From Brevundimonas sp. UBA4553 (lineage in GTDB: Bacteria > Pseudomonadota > Alphaproteobacteria > Caulobacterales > Caulobacteraceae): a DNA stretch of 64,000 bases. A program made the position numbers and the translations under genes. Location of the stretch: contig NZ_DGLD01000013.1 in assembly GCF_002387245.1 (NCBI RefSeq), forward strand, positions 124,001 to 188,000. Reading direction: 5' to 3'. Positions 28,095 to 36,731 of this stretch are shown piece after piece. The notes under the pieces are model-generated. The model saw only the letters and a program-made list of their open reading frames with translations, had not been told where the DNA came from and made no database searches. Every line of letters begins with the position of its first letter. Within the stretch, counting starts at the first letter, position 1.

Positions 28095-29069
28095 TTAGTC
28101 CTGTGTCGGGCTCGGCCGGGTGGAGTCGCCGTAGGTCAGGGCCAGGAAGACGTCTTCCAGATCCGGGTCCTCGGTGGCGATGTCCTTGATGGTCACACCC
28201 GCCGCGCGCACCGCCGCCAGCACCTGTTCGACGCTGGATTCTCCGGTCCGATAGGTGACGACGAAGGCGCCGTGCGGACGCGGCGCGACCGCAAAGCCAT
28301 GCAGGACCGGCAGGACGTCTTGCGGCGTCTCCGGCGTCACCACCACGTTGCGGGTGTCCAGGCGCTGCAACAGGGTCCGTGTCGGCTCGCAGGCCACGAC
28401 CTCGCCTCGGTTGATGATGGCGATGGTGTCGCACAGCTCCTGGGCTTCTTCCAGGTAATGGGTGGTCAGGATGACGGTGACGCCTTCCTCGTTGATCTTG
28501 CGAACATAGTCCCACAGCTGGCGGCGCAGCTCGACGTCTACGCCCGCCGTCGGCTCGTCCAGGATCAGGACCGGCGGATTGTGCACCAGGGCCTTGGCCA
28601 CCATCAGACGGCGCTTCATGCCGCCGGACAGGGCGCGGACATAGGCGTTGGCCTTGTCCGACAGGCCCAGCGCCGCCAGCAACTCGTCCGAGCGGCGCTC
28701 GTCGGCGGGCACGCCATAGAAGCCGGCCTGGACCTCCAGGGCTTCTCGCGGGGTGAAGAAGACGTCGGCGACGATCTCCTGCGGCACCACGCCCAGGGCC
28801 GCACGAGCGTCGCGCGCCTCATGGTCGATGTCGCGGTCCCAGATGCGGACGGTCCCCTCGGACTTGTTCACCACCCCGGCGATGATGTTGATCAGGGTCG
28901 ACTTGCCGGCGCCGTTGGGGCCCAGCAGGCCGAACATCGAGCCGCGCGGCACGGTCAGGTCGACGCCGCGCAGGGCGGTCTTGGCCGGCGACTTCTTGTT
29001 GCCCGCATAGGTCTTCTTCAGGCCCCGCACCTCGATGGCGTTGACGGGCAGGGCAGGGGTCTCGGTCAT
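28095..29069 (-). CDS. ABC transporter ATP-binding protein (ABC-2 export type)
   Basis: A 324-residue ATPase with Walker A GPNGAGKST (50-58), Q-loop PQEIV, signature ALSGGMKRRLM, Walker B VLILDEPTAGVD and the H-loop His in TTHYLEEA. A C-terminal domain of about 80 residues follows, as in DrrA/CcmA/NodI-like exporters that pair with an ABC-2 permease. No permease gene is adjacent; upstream is a divergent small membrane protein. ATG 29069 gives MTETPALPVN. The substrate is unknown. Confidence 0.9.
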   Translation of the reverse strand: MTETPALPVNAIEVRGLKKTYAGNKKSPAKTALRGVDLTVPRGSMFGLLGPNGAGKSTLINIIAGVVNKSEGTVRIWDRDIDHEARDARAALGVVPQEIVADVFFTPREALEVQAGFYGVPADERRSDELLAALGLSDKANAYVRALSGGMKRRLMVAKALVHNPPVLILDEPTAGVDVELRRQLWDYVRKINEEGVTVILTTHYLEEAQELCDTIAIINRGEVVACEPTRTLLQRLDTRNVVVTPETPQDVLPVLHGFAVAPRPHGAFVVTYRTGESSVEQVLAAVRAAGVTIKDIATEDPDLEDVFLALTYGDSTRPSPTQD

Positions 29070-29256
29070 GCGGCGGGTCACTCGGAGCGGCGGAAGCGTG
29101 CGGCATAGGTAGGGGGCCAAGGCCCGTTCGCCAAGCCGGCGTTCAGGGGATGTCGGACAAGCGTGCACGTCTTTGTGTAAATGTCGCTTGACGTTGCGTG
29201 TGGGGGTGTCTAGGTTGCTTGTCATAAAGACAACCTGCCTTGATGGAGAGATGTTC

Positions 29257-29550
29257 ATGACCGCGCTGCAAGCCCAGATGAAGAAGCCTCTGACCAAGAC
29301 CCGCCTGATCGGTTTTGCCGCCCTGGGCGTCTGCGCCATCGGCTACACCGGCATGGGGCTGGCCCTGCTGGCGGGCAAGCTGGACTATCTGGACATGACC
29401 CATGCGGCCCTGCTGGCCGCCGCCGCCGCGCTGATCGGCGAGATCGGCCTGTGGGTCGGCGCCGGTTGCCTGGGGCTGACCCTGTTCAAGAAGCGCAAGG
29501 CCATGCTGGACAAGCTGTTCGGGCGTAAGCCGCGCCCTTCGGAAGTTTGA
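29257..29550 (+). CDS. Small two-helix membrane protein, unknown function
   Basis: A 97-residue protein with two transmembrane helices (IGFAALGVCAIGYTGMGLALLAG and AALLAAAAALIGEIGLWVGAGCLGLTLF) and a basic C-terminus. The IGEIGLWVGAGCLG helix resembles the GEIxFWxGAxxLG pattern of the short 'transporter suffix' domain, but I would not assign that firmly. Start 29257 is preferred over 29251 because GGAGAG then lies six bases upstream. TTGACG at 29188-29193 could be the -35, and a small inverted repeat lies in the leader. Confidence 0.7.
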   Translation: MTALQAQMKKPLTKTRLIGFAALGVCAIGYTGMGLALLAGKLDYLDMTHAALLAAAAALIGEIGLWVGAGCLGLTLFKKRKAMLDKLFGRKPRPSEV

Positions 29551-29607
29551 CCTTGAGGGCCGGTCCTTCTAGGAACGGCGCGAGCCTTCCAGACCCGGAC
29601 CGGACCC

Positions 29608-29844
29608 ATGCCTCCCCGCCATACCGACGCCGTCATCCCCGCCCCCGAAGAGATCGTGGTCTCGTCCAAGCGCGTCGCCTGTGACGGCGGCGGCGTCCTC
29701 GGCCACCCGTTGGTCTATCTGGAGATGGGCGAGGACGACTTTGTCGAGTGCGGCTATTGCGACCGCCGCTTCGTCCTGTCCGCCCATTCGCACCCCGAGA
29801 ATGAATACCTGGACCCGGCGGCTCGCCCGCCCGAGGCCCACTGA
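29608..29844 (+). CDS. CHCC-type zinc-finger domain protein (NDUFS6-like)
   Basis: A 78-residue protein with the CHCC zinc-finger pattern: Cys in RVACDGGGVLGHPLVYLEM, then His, then VECGYCDRRFVL (CxxC). This is the fold of the mitochondrial complex I subunit NDUFS6. In alphaproteobacteria a similar short protein is proposed to associate with complex I, but no complex I genes are here. The glyoxalase gene starts 3 bases after its stop. Confidence 0.85.
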   Translation: MPPRHTDAVIPAPEEIVVSSKRVACDGGGVLGHPLVYLEMGEDDFVECGYCDRRFVLSAHSHPENEYLDPAARPPEAH

Positions 29845-29847
29845 GCC

Positions 29848-30288
29848 ATGCGCTATCTGCACACCATGGTCCGCGTGAAGGATCTGGAGGCGTCGCTGCA
29901 CTTCTATCGCGACCTGCTGGGTCTGGTGCAGACGCGCCGGATGGACAGCGAGAAGGGTCGTTTCAGCCTGATCTATCTGGCCGCGCCGCAGGATGTCGGC
30001 CGCGCCGAGGCCGAAAAGTCGCCCGAGGTCGAGCTGACCTACAACTGGGACCCCGAGGATTATCAGGGCGGTCGCAACTTCGGCCACCTCGCCTTCGCGG
30101 TCGACGACATCTACGCCGCCTGTCAGCGGCTGATGGATGGCGGCGTGACGATCAGTCGTCCGCCGCGTGACGGCCACATGGCCTTCGTCCGCTCGCCCGA
30201 CGGCATCTCGATCGAATTGCTTCAGGCCGGCGAGCGCCTGGCGCCGGCCGAACCCTGGGCCTCCATGCCCAACGTCGGAGCCTGGTGA
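29848..30288 (+). CDS. gloA: Lactoylglutathione lyase (glyoxalase I)
   Basis: A 146-residue metal-dependent isomerase that turns the methylglyoxal-glutathione hemithioacetal into S-lactoylglutathione. The four metal ligands of the Glo1 family can be placed: His5 (YLHTMVRV), Glu62 (VELTYNWD), His80 (FGHLAFAV) and Glu123 (SIELLQ). NLGWDxE-type NWDPEDYQGGRNFGH is conserved. Length fits the short, nickel-type bacterial class. It follows the CHCC protein gene closely and precedes a lipoprotein gene by one base. Confidence 0.93.
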   Translation: MRYLHTMVRVKDLEASLHFYRDLLGLVQTRRMDSEKGRFSLIYLAAPQDVGRAEAEKSPEVELTYNWDPEDYQGGRNFGHLAFAVDDIYAACQRLMDGGVTISRPPRDGHMAFVRSPDGISIELLQAGERLAPAEPWASMPNVGAW

Positions 30289-30289
30289 T

Positions 30290-30907
30290 TTGATCAGGGC
30301 GCGCCTGATCGTCCTGCTGGCCGCGACCGCGGTTCTGGCCGGTTGCGCCTCGGTGACCGAGACCAATCCGGCGCGGACGGCTACCGACATGCTGCTGGTC
30401 AACCGCGCCGCCGATCGCGCGGTCGAGGGGCTGACCCTGCCGATCCCGCAGGGCGCGCGCGTCTTCATCGACGAAACCTATTTCCAGGCCGAAAACGCCC
30501 GCTACGCGCTGAGCGCCATTCGCGCCGCCCTGTCGGACGCCGGCTACGCCATCAGTCGCGACCGCGACAGCGCTGACGCCATCTTCGAGGTTCGCGCCGG
30601 CGCCCTGTCGCTGGAGCAGATGCGCCGCGTCTTCGGCATCCCCGACATGCGGGTGCCGATCAATGAGACGCTGAACGTCGTCTCCATCCCCGAGCTTTCG
30701 ATCTACTCCAACCGCGACCGCATGGGCGTGGCCGAGTTTTCCGGCTTCCTCTACGACGGTCGCACCGGCCTGCCTCTGGGCGCGGTCTCCCCGATGATCG
30801 GCCAGTACAAGATCCGCAGCCACAAGGCTCTGATGGTCGTGACCTGGGGCCAGCAGCTGGCGCAGCCGGGCGAACGCGATCCGGGTTCGAGCTGGAAAGA
30901 ATTCTGA
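30290..30907 (+). CDS. Lipoprotein of unknown function
   Basis: A 205-residue lipoprotein. The probable start is TTG at 30290, with GGAG nine bases upstream; this gives a complete type II signal (IRARLIVLLAATAVLAGC) with Cys19 as the lipidated residue. Residues 2 and 3 after the Cys are Ala and Ser, so an outer-membrane destination is expected. The mature domain (ARVFIDETYFQAENARYALSAIR, ADAIFEVRAGALSLEQM) is alpha/beta and not recognised. No ATG near the signal peptide is available. Confidence 0.75.
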   Translation: MIRARLIVLLAATAVLAGCASVTETNPARTATDMLLVNRAADRAVEGLTLPIPQGARVFIDETYFQAENARYALSAIRAALSDAGYAISRDRDSADAIFEVRAGALSLEQMRRVFGIPDMRVPINETLNVVSIPELSIYSNRDRMGVAEFSGFLYDGRTGLPLGAVSPMIGQYKIRSHKALMVVTWGQQLAQPGERDPGSSWKEF

Positions 30908-31009
30908 GACTTTCGTCCGTCTGCTGATGCGAGACAGGGGCGGCGCGGCGTGTTAGGGCGCGGGTGAGCATAAGTCCGCCCTCTCGTCGTCGCCGCCAAA
31001 GAGCCGCCC

Positions 31010-31684
31010 TTGTCCTTCTTCCACGCTGGTCCCGCGCCGAAAGGCCTCGGCCCTCGACCCGGCGCCCTGCGCGACGGGCTCGGCCTGCAGCCGGGGATGA
31101 ACGTCGGACTGTTCGGCGGCTCCTTCAATCCGGCGCACGACGGCCACGCCCATGTGGCCGAAACGGCGATGCGCCGCCTGGGCCTGGACCGGGTGGTCTG
31201 GCTGGTTTCGCCGCAGAACCCGCTGAAATCCAGCCGCGACACCGCGCCCCTGTCCGCGCGCATGGCCTCGGCCCGGGCGGTCGCCGCCACGGTCGGACCC
31301 GCCATGATCGTTTCGGATTTCGAAACCCGGGCGGGCGTGCAGTGGACCGTCGACACCCTGCGGGTGCTGAAGGCCCGTTATCCCGGCGTGCAGTTCGTCT
31401 GGCTGATGGGTTCGGACAATCTGGCCAGCTTCCATCGCTGGCGGGGCTGGACCGACATCATGCATCTGATGCCGGTGGCGGTGATTGCGCGGCCGGGCAG
31501 CCAACTGGACAGCCGCTCCGCCCCGGCCGCCTCGCGCTATGCGCGTTTTCGCATCCCGGCGCCTCGCGCGGGCCTGCTGCCCAGCCTCGAAGCGCCCGCC
31601 TGGACCTATCTGACGGCCCCGCTCAATCCGCGCTCCTCGACGGCGATTCGTCGGGGCGAGGCGTCGAATCTCCGCGGTGGGTGA
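31010..31684 (+). CDS. nadD: Nicotinate-nucleotide adenylyltransferase
   Basis: This enzyme adenylates nicotinate mononucleotide in NAD synthesis. It has the nucleotidyltransferase motifs GLFGGSFNPAHDGHAHVAE (HxGH) and SSTAIRRGEA (the ISSTxIR motif), with VWLMGSDNLASFHRWRGW between. The start is uncertain: TTG 31010 gives 224 residues with an N-terminal extension common in alphaproteobacteria, whereas ATG 31097 would begin at NVGLFGG. It opens the nadD-rsfS-rlmH-envC-ctpA-yibQ series. Confidence 0.92.
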   Translation: MSFFHAGPAPKGLGPRPGALRDGLGLQPGMNVGLFGGSFNPAHDGHAHVAETAMRRLGLDRVVWLVSPQNPLKSSRDTAPLSARMASARAVAATVGPAMIVSDFETRAGVQWTVDTLRVLKARYPGVQFVWLMGSDNLASFHRWRGWTDIMHLMPVAVIARPGSQLDSRSAPAASRYARFRIPAPRAGLLPSLEAPAWTYLTAPLNPRSSTAIRRGEASNLRGG

Positions 31685-31709
31685 CCTTTCGGCGGGAACG
31701 TGCTAGATT
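31681..31709 (+). promoter_or_regulatory. Candidate internal promoter for rsfS
   Basis: GTGACCT at 31681-31687, 14 bases, then GCTAGATT at 31702-31709, close to GCTANAWC. It overlaps the nadD stop codon. Confidence 0.35.
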
Positions 31710-31800
31710 GCCCCTTTAGTAATCTCCCCGGAGCCCTCCGCTGACCCCCTCGCCCGCGCACGATGCGCAAGACGCCGCCGTTTCCAACGCGGCCCACGAA

Positions 31801-32232
31801 ATGGACCCGATGGATTCCGTCCATTCCGAAGACGGTCAGGTCGAAGGCGGTCCCAGTTTCGGCGATCAGGCCCCGCTGCCGGTCGGCCTGACCGATCTGG
31901 AACGCGCCATCATCACCAAGCTCGACGACGACAAGGCGCTCGACATGGTCCTCATCGACCTGCGCGGCAAAAGCCCGATGTCCGACGCCATGATCGTGGC
32001 CTCGGGCCGGTCGAACCGTCACGTCGGCGCCCTGGCCGATCACCTGCTGCGCCTGTTCAAGGACATGGGTCTGGGCAAGGTGAAGGTCGAAGGCCTGCCG
32101 CACTGTGACTGGGTGCTGCTGGACGCCGGCGACGTCATCGTCCACCTGTTCCGCCCCGAAGTGCGCACCTTCTACAACATCGAGAAGATCTGGGCGATCG
32201 ACAGCGCCCACCGCGGCGCCGGCGCCGCCTGA
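31801..32232 (+). CDS. rsfS: Ribosomal silencing factor RsfS
   Basis: A 143-residue RsfS (Iojap/DUF143) protein that binds uL14 and blocks subunit joining. The core is DDKALDMVLIDLRGKSPMSDAMIVASGRSNRHVGALADHL, followed by GLPHCDWVLLDAGDVIVHLF and FYNIEKIW. About 30 N-terminal residues are extra to the core. ATG 31801 has no clear ribosome-binding site; a CTG at 31741 in the same frame has GGAG seven bases before it and would add 20 residues. Confidence 0.92.
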   Translation: MDPMDSVHSEDGQVEGGPSFGDQAPLPVGLTDLERAIITKLDDDKALDMVLIDLRGKSPMSDAMIVASGRSNRHVGALADHLLRLFKDMGLGKVKVEGLPHCDWVLLDAGDVIVHLFRPEVRTFYNIEKIWAIDSAHRGAGAA

Positions 32233-32253
32233 TCCTCGAGCCGGGCTGACTGC

Positions 32254-32718
32254 ATGAAGCTGGCGATCGCGGCCATCGGCAAGCCGGGCCGCGGTCCGGA
32301 GGCCGCTCTGGCCGACGACTACGCCCGACGGGCGACCCTTGCGGGTCGTCCGCTGGGCTTGGGCCCGCTCGAGTTGGTCGATCTCGAACCCCGTAAATCC
32401 GGCAAGGCGCCCGAGGCTGAGTTGATCCTGGCCGCCGCCGAGGGCGCGCACCTGATCGCCTGCGACGAGCGCGGCAAGACCTATTCCTCCCGCGCCTTCG
32501 CCGATCATATCGCCGCCCTCCGCGACCAGGGCGAGCGGCGTCTGGTCTTCGCCATCGGCGGGGCGGATGGTCTGGATGAAAGCGTGCGCCGCGCCGCCCG
32601 CTCGACTCTGGCCTTTGGACCTCAGACCTGGCCCCACGCCCTGGCTCGCGCCATGCTGGCCGAACAACTCTATCGCGCCGTGACCATCCTGTCCGGCTCT
32701 CCCTATCACCGCGACTGA
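32254..32718 (+). CDS. rlmH: 23S rRNA (pseudouridine-1915-N3)-methyltransferase RlmH
   Basis: A 154-residue SPOUT methyltransferase that modifies helix 69 of 23S rRNA in assembled ribosomes. MKLAIAAIGKPGRGPE, LIACDERGKTYSS, FAIGGADGL (the SAM-binding knot) and the C-terminal RAMLAEQLYRAVTILSGSPYHRD are all family-defining. It follows rsfS by 21 bases and overlaps the envC-like start (TGATG). Confidence 0.96.
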   Translation: MKLAIAAIGKPGRGPEAALADDYARRATLAGRPLGLGPLELVDLEPRKSGKAPEAELILAAAEGAHLIACDERGKTYSSRAFADHIAALRDQGERRLVFAIGGADGLDESVRRAARSTLAFGPQTWPHALARAMLAEQLYRAVTILSGSPYHRD

Positions 32719-33812
32719 TGCGCCGGGGGGCGGGGCTTCTGTTGCTGTCCGGGGGCCTGGCCCTGGTTCTGGCCGGGCCGGCGTCCAGCCAGCGCGCCGC
32801 CGCGCCCAATCCTGAACTGACCCGGCTGCAGGCGGAGTATCGCGACGAGACCGCTCGCGCTCGTCGCCTGCGCGCCGAGGCCGCCGCCGCCGGCGACGAG
32901 GTGGTCGACCTGGATCGCCAGTTGGCGGCCCTGCGCCGGGCCGAGGCCGAGGACGACGTGCAACTGGAAGCCCAGCGCGCCCGTCTGAAGGAGCTGGGCG
33001 ACCGCGAGGCCGCCCTGGTCGCCTCCCTTTCCCGGGAACGCGCCAGTCAGGGACGCCTGTTGTCGGCCCTTCAGATGATGAGCCGCAAGCCGCCGCCGCC
33101 CCTGCTGATCCCGGCGGACAAGGCGGTGGATACCGTGCGCGCCTCCATCCTCATCCGCGCCATGACCCCCGAACTGCAGGGGCGGGCCAGGTCCCTGGTC
33201 GAGCGTCAGGCCGAGGTGATCCGCATTCGTCGTCTGGCCGCCCTGTCCAGCGAGCGCCTGTTCACCGTCGAGAGCGCGCAAGGCGACCGTCGCGCCGAGA
33301 TCGAGAGCCTGTCGGCCCGGAAGGTCGCCCTGCGCGCCGTCCTGCGCGCGGAGGCCGCTCGCGCAGAACGGGCCACCCGGTCGCTGGAGGCCCGCATCCG
33401 CGAGTTGGGCGGTCAAGCGCCGGTTATCGCCGAAGTCACGGTCGAAGCCCCTGCCGCCCGTCTGCCCGCCGGGCGCAGCCGCCTGACCGCCCCGGTCCAG
33501 GGCGCGCCGTCGCAGCGCTTCGGCGGCGGTTCCAGCGGGTGGCGCTGGCGCTCCAGTCATGAGGTCATCGCCGCCCCGGCCGCCGCGCGCGTCGCCTACG
33601 CCGGGCCGCTGAAGGAATGGGGCGAGGTGGTCATTCTCGATCTGGGACCCGGCTGGCGCGTCGTCGTGGCCGGACTGGATCAGCTGTCGGTCGACACCGG
33701 CCAGCGCGTCGCCGACGGCCAGGCCCTGGGCCGCACGGGCGAGGACGGCGAGGCCTATTTCGAGCTGCGTCGCGATGAACGGCCCATCGACCCGGCGCCC
33801 TGGCTGCAATAG
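32718..33812 (+). CDS. EnvC-like murein hydrolase activator (degenerate LytM)
   Basis: A 364-residue exported protein: signal peptide (GAGLLLLSGGLALVLAGPASSQ), two long coiled-coil stretches (about 35-115 and 150-230) and a C-terminal LytM/M23 domain (from about 275). The zinc site is absent: the HxxxD position reads SHEVIAA and the HxH strand reads VVVAGLDQ. This matches EnvC, which activates amidases at the septum rather than cutting peptidoglycan. Its start overlaps the rlmH stop. The partner amidase is outside the window. Confidence 0.88.
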   Translation: MRRGAGLLLLSGGLALVLAGPASSQRAAAPNPELTRLQAEYRDETARARRLRAEAAAAGDEVVDLDRQLAALRRAEAEDDVQLEAQRARLKELGDREAALVASLSRERASQGRLLSALQMMSRKPPPPLLIPADKAVDTVRASILIRAMTPELQGRARSLVERQAEVIRIRRLAALSSERLFTVESAQGDRRAEIESLSARKVALRAVLRAEAARAERATRSLEARIRELGGQAPVIAEVTVEAPAARLPAGRSRLTAPVQGAPSQRFGGGSSGWRWRSSHEVIAAPAAARVAYAGPLKEWGEVVILDLGPGWRVVVAGLDQLSVDTGQRVADGQALGRTGEDGEAYFELRRDERPIDPAPWLQ

Positions 33813-33955
33813 TCCGCGATAGGGCCGGGTCCGCGCGAAAGTCCTTTCAAATCCGCGCCGAGGCTGATTGTATCGTCACATCTGACGTCGGCGGCTGAAC
33901 GCCTGCGCCTCCCTGGACGACCGGAGCCCGCGCGGGTCCGATGGAAAGACACCGA

Positions 33956-35383
33956 ATGCGTAAACTGCTTCTCATCGGTTGCGCCGCCCTGGCCCTGGGC
34001 GGATCGGCGGCGGCTGTCGCCAGCCAGACCCCGCGCAACGAGACCTTCCGCATGCTCCAGATGTTCGGCGACGTGCTGGGCATCGTCGAGCAGGCCTATG
34101 TGGTGCCGGTCGACAACAAGAAGCTGATCGAGGCGGCGCTGTCGGGGATGATGACGGCGCTGGACCCGCACTCCAACTATCTGCCGCCCAAGTCCTATGG
34201 CGAACTGCGCGAACGGACGACGGGCGAATATTCCGGCGTGGGTCTGACCATCACCTCCGAGGGCGGCCTGGTGAAGGTGATCTCGCCGATGGACGACAGC
34301 CCCGCCGGCCGCGCCGGGGTGCAGGCGGGCGACGTCATCAGCGCCATCGACGGCCAGAACGCCGCCGGCCTGACCGTGTCCGAGGTGTCCGAGAAGCTGC
34401 GCGGAGCCATCGGCGCCAGCGTGACCGTCACCTTCCTGCGCGACGGCGAGGAGCCGCGCGAAGTGGTCCTGACGCGCGAGGTCATCAAGGTCGAGTCCGT
34501 CACGGGACGACTGGAAGGCGACTTCGGCTACCTGCGCATCTCGACCTTCAACGAGAATACCGGCCGCGAACTGACCGAGACCATCAACCGCCTGAAGGCC
34601 GAGAAGCCGGGCATCAAGGGCTACGTCCTCGACCTTCGCAATAACGGCGGCGGGCTGCTGAACGCCGCGATCGACGTGTCGGACACCTTCATGGAACGGG
34701 GCGAGATCGTCAGCCAGCGCGGCCGCAAGCCCGACGACATCGAACGCTACGCCGCTAAGCCGGGTGACCTGACCGGCGGGCTGCCGCTGGTGGTCCTGAT
34801 CAACTACGGCTCGGCCTCGGCCTCGGAGATCGTGGCCGGCGCCCTGAAGGATCAGGAACGGGCGACCGTGGTCGGCCTGACCAGCTTCGGCAAGGGATCG
34901 GTGCAGACTGTCATCCCCCTGCGCGGCGGGGCCGACGGCGCCCTGTCCATCACCACGGCGCGCTATTTCACGCCGTCGGGCCGGTCGATCCAGAAGATCG
35001 GCATCGAACCGGACCTCGAGGTCGCCCGTTCCGAGGCCGAGGCGCGCATCGTCTCGCGTTCCAGCTTCATCTATTCCGAGGCCGCCTACGCCACGGCGCT
35101 GGACTCCTCCATCGGGGCCGAGCGCAAGGGGCCGCACACCCCGCACGAGGCGCCGGGCGAGGGCTTCGACAAGACCAAGGACTATCAGCTGCAGCGCGCC
35201 CTGGACGTCCTGCGCGCGGGCGGCGACCTGACCCGACTGGCCGCCGCGCCGGATACGGTCGTGGTCACGGCGCCTGGGACCAAGCCGATCGAGACGGCGG
35301 AGACTGCGTCCACAGACACGCCCGCGGCCTCGCCGGCGCGCACGCCTGAGATCACGCCGGGCAACGAGCCGAAGAAGGACTGA
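33956..35383 (+). CDS. ctpA: C-terminal processing peptidase CtpA (S41)
   Basis: A 475-residue periplasmic protease with a signal peptide (RKLLLIGCAALALGGSAAAVAS), a PDZ domain (about 92-165, YSGVGLTI...AGVQAGDVISAIDG) and the S41 core. The Ser/Lys dyad is Ser288 (NYGSASASEIVAGAL) and Lys313 (SFGKGSVQT), 25 residues apart as in E. coli Tsp. The Thr/Pro-rich tail after 430 is probably disordered. GGAAAGA supports ATG 33956. It follows the EnvC-like gene, which links it to septal peptidoglycan control in other bacteria. Confidence 0.93.
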   Translation: MRKLLLIGCAALALGGSAAAVASQTPRNETFRMLQMFGDVLGIVEQAYVVPVDNKKLIEAALSGMMTALDPHSNYLPPKSYGELRERTTGEYSGVGLTITSEGGLVKVISPMDDSPAGRAGVQAGDVISAIDGQNAAGLTVSEVSEKLRGAIGASVTVTFLRDGEEPREVVLTREVIKVESVTGRLEGDFGYLRISTFNENTGRELTETINRLKAEKPGIKGYVLDLRNNGGGLLNAAIDVSDTFMERGEIVSQRGRKPDDIERYAAKPGDLTGGLPLVVLINYGSASASEIVAGALKDQERATVVGLTSFGKGSVQTVIPLRGGADGALSITTARYFTPSGRSIQKIGIEPDLEVARSEAEARIVSRSSFIYSEAAYATALDSSIGAERKGPHTPHEAPGEGFDKTKDYQLQRALDVLRAGGDLTRLAAAPDTVVVTAPGTKPIETAETASTDTPAASPARTPEITPGNEPKKD

Positions 35384-35525
35384 TCCTTCCTCGGCGTCGC
35401 CGCCGCCAACGTGGTGAATGGTGCGTTAGGGTTTCTTAACCGGCGCTCGGGATAAGTGAGGCTTGAGGAGCGTCGCGTCGTGCGGCGCTCCAGTCCGCCC
35501 CTGACGTTCGAGCGCCGCCCTGTCC

Positions 35526-36731
35526 ATGTTCGCCAAGCGCCAGTCCGCCCTCGCCGCCACCGCCGGCCTGCCGCCGGAGGCGCGCTCGCGCCTGACGCGC
35601 GACACGATCGTCGCCGCGCTGAAGAAGCCGCCGGTCGCCGTAGGCGCGGCGGGCGTCTTCCTTCTGGCCGCCGGGGTGCTGTTCGTGGCGGTGCTGGGCG
35701 ACCCGCGCGCCGGCGCGCCTTCCGCGCGCGTGGCGCTGCAACGCCCGGTCGCCGCCGCAGCCCCTGCGCCGACCGGCGTCGACGCCTTCGCCATGAGCGG
35801 CCTCGATCTCTATCAGGACATGGCGGGCGGCGATCCGGCCCTGCTGGATCCCAATGGCGCGGCGGGGCACGAGGCCCTGATCACCCTGCCCGACGGCGCC
35901 AGCGTGGCGGGCGGCTCGGCCATCGTTGCGCCCGTTCGCGCGCCCTCGAACCCTCTGCCCAAGGCCCCGATCGCGGGCCTGTTCTCGCCCGGTCCCAACG
36001 GCCCCCTGCCGCGCATCGCGCCGGACGGCCGCGTCCCGGCCCAGGCCTACGCCCGGCCCTTCCGCTCGAACGGCAAGCCCATGGTGTCGCTGGTCGTCGG
36101 CGGTCTGGGCCTGAACGCCGTCACCACCCGCGCCGCCATTGAACGCCTGCCCGCCGAGGTGACGCTCAGCTTCGTGCCCTACGCCGAAGGGCTGCAAGCC
36201 TGGATCGACATGGCCCGTGCCCAGGGGCACGAGGTGATGATCGAGCTGCCGATGGAGCCGACCGGCTATCCCGACAACGACCCCGGCCCCTACACCCTGC
36301 TGTCCAGCGGCGGCGCCGACGACGTCGAGGTCAAACTGGACTGGCTGCTGGGCCGCGCTACGGGCTATTTCGGCGTGACCAACTATCTGGGCGACCGGTT
36401 CGCGACCTCGGACGAAGGCATGGGCGCCATGCTGGCCGTCCTGCGCCAGCGCGGCGTGGCCTTCCTCGATGACGGCTCCATGCGCAGGAAGCCCGGCGCC
36501 TTCGCCCGCGCCAGCGCCGACCGCATCATCGACGAGAGCCAGACCCCGGCCGCCATCATGGGCCAGCTCAACGCCCTGGAAGCCGCCGCCAAGACGCGCG
36601 GCGCAGCGCTCGGAACCGGCTTCTCTTACCCCGTCACCGTCGAAGCCGCCGCCCGCTGGACCGCCGGACTTGAAGCGCGCGGCCTGCAACTGGCCCCGGC
36701 CTCGGCCATGACGCGGCGACCGGGGCGGTAA
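35526..36731 (+). CDS. Divergent polysaccharide deacetylase (YibQ-like), membrane-anchored
   Basis: A 401-residue protein with a cytoplasmic basic N-terminus, one transmembrane anchor at about 38-58 (VAVGAAGVFLLAAGVLFVAVL) and a long Ala/Pro linker. The C-terminal NodB-fold domain of the divergent (DUF610) class starts near residue 180 (KPMVSLVVGGLGLNAVTTRAAIERLPAEVTLSFVPYA). The PMEPTGYPDNDPGP and VTNYLGDRFATSD blocks are characteristic. Substrate and activity are unproven. It closes the nadD-rsfS-rlmH-envC-ctpA series. Confidence 0.88.
   Translation: MFAKRQSALAATAGLPPEARSRLTRDTIVAALKKPPVAVGAAGVFLLAAGVLFVAVLGDPRAGAPSARVALQRPVAAAAPAPTGVDAFAMSGLDLYQDMAGGDPALLDPNGAAGHEALITLPDGASVAGGSAIVAPVRAPSNPLPKAPIAGLFSPGPNGPLPRIAPDGRVPAQAYARPFRSNGKPMVSLVVGGLGLNAVTTRAAIERLPAEVTLSFVPYAEGLQAWIDMARAQGHEVMIELPMEPTGYPDNDPGPYTLLSSGGADDVEVKLDWLLGRATGYFGVTNYLGDRFATSDEGMGAMLAVLRQRGVAFLDDGSMRRKPGAFARASADRIIDESQTPAAIMGQLNALEAAAKTRGAALGTGFSYPVTVEAAARWTAGLEARGLQLAPASAMTRRPGR

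Noticed and set aside
29848..30288. Glyoxalase/bleomycin-resistance or extradiol dioxygenase protein
   Set aside because: The four Glo1 metal ligands and the NWDPE segment fit lactoylglutathione lyase better.
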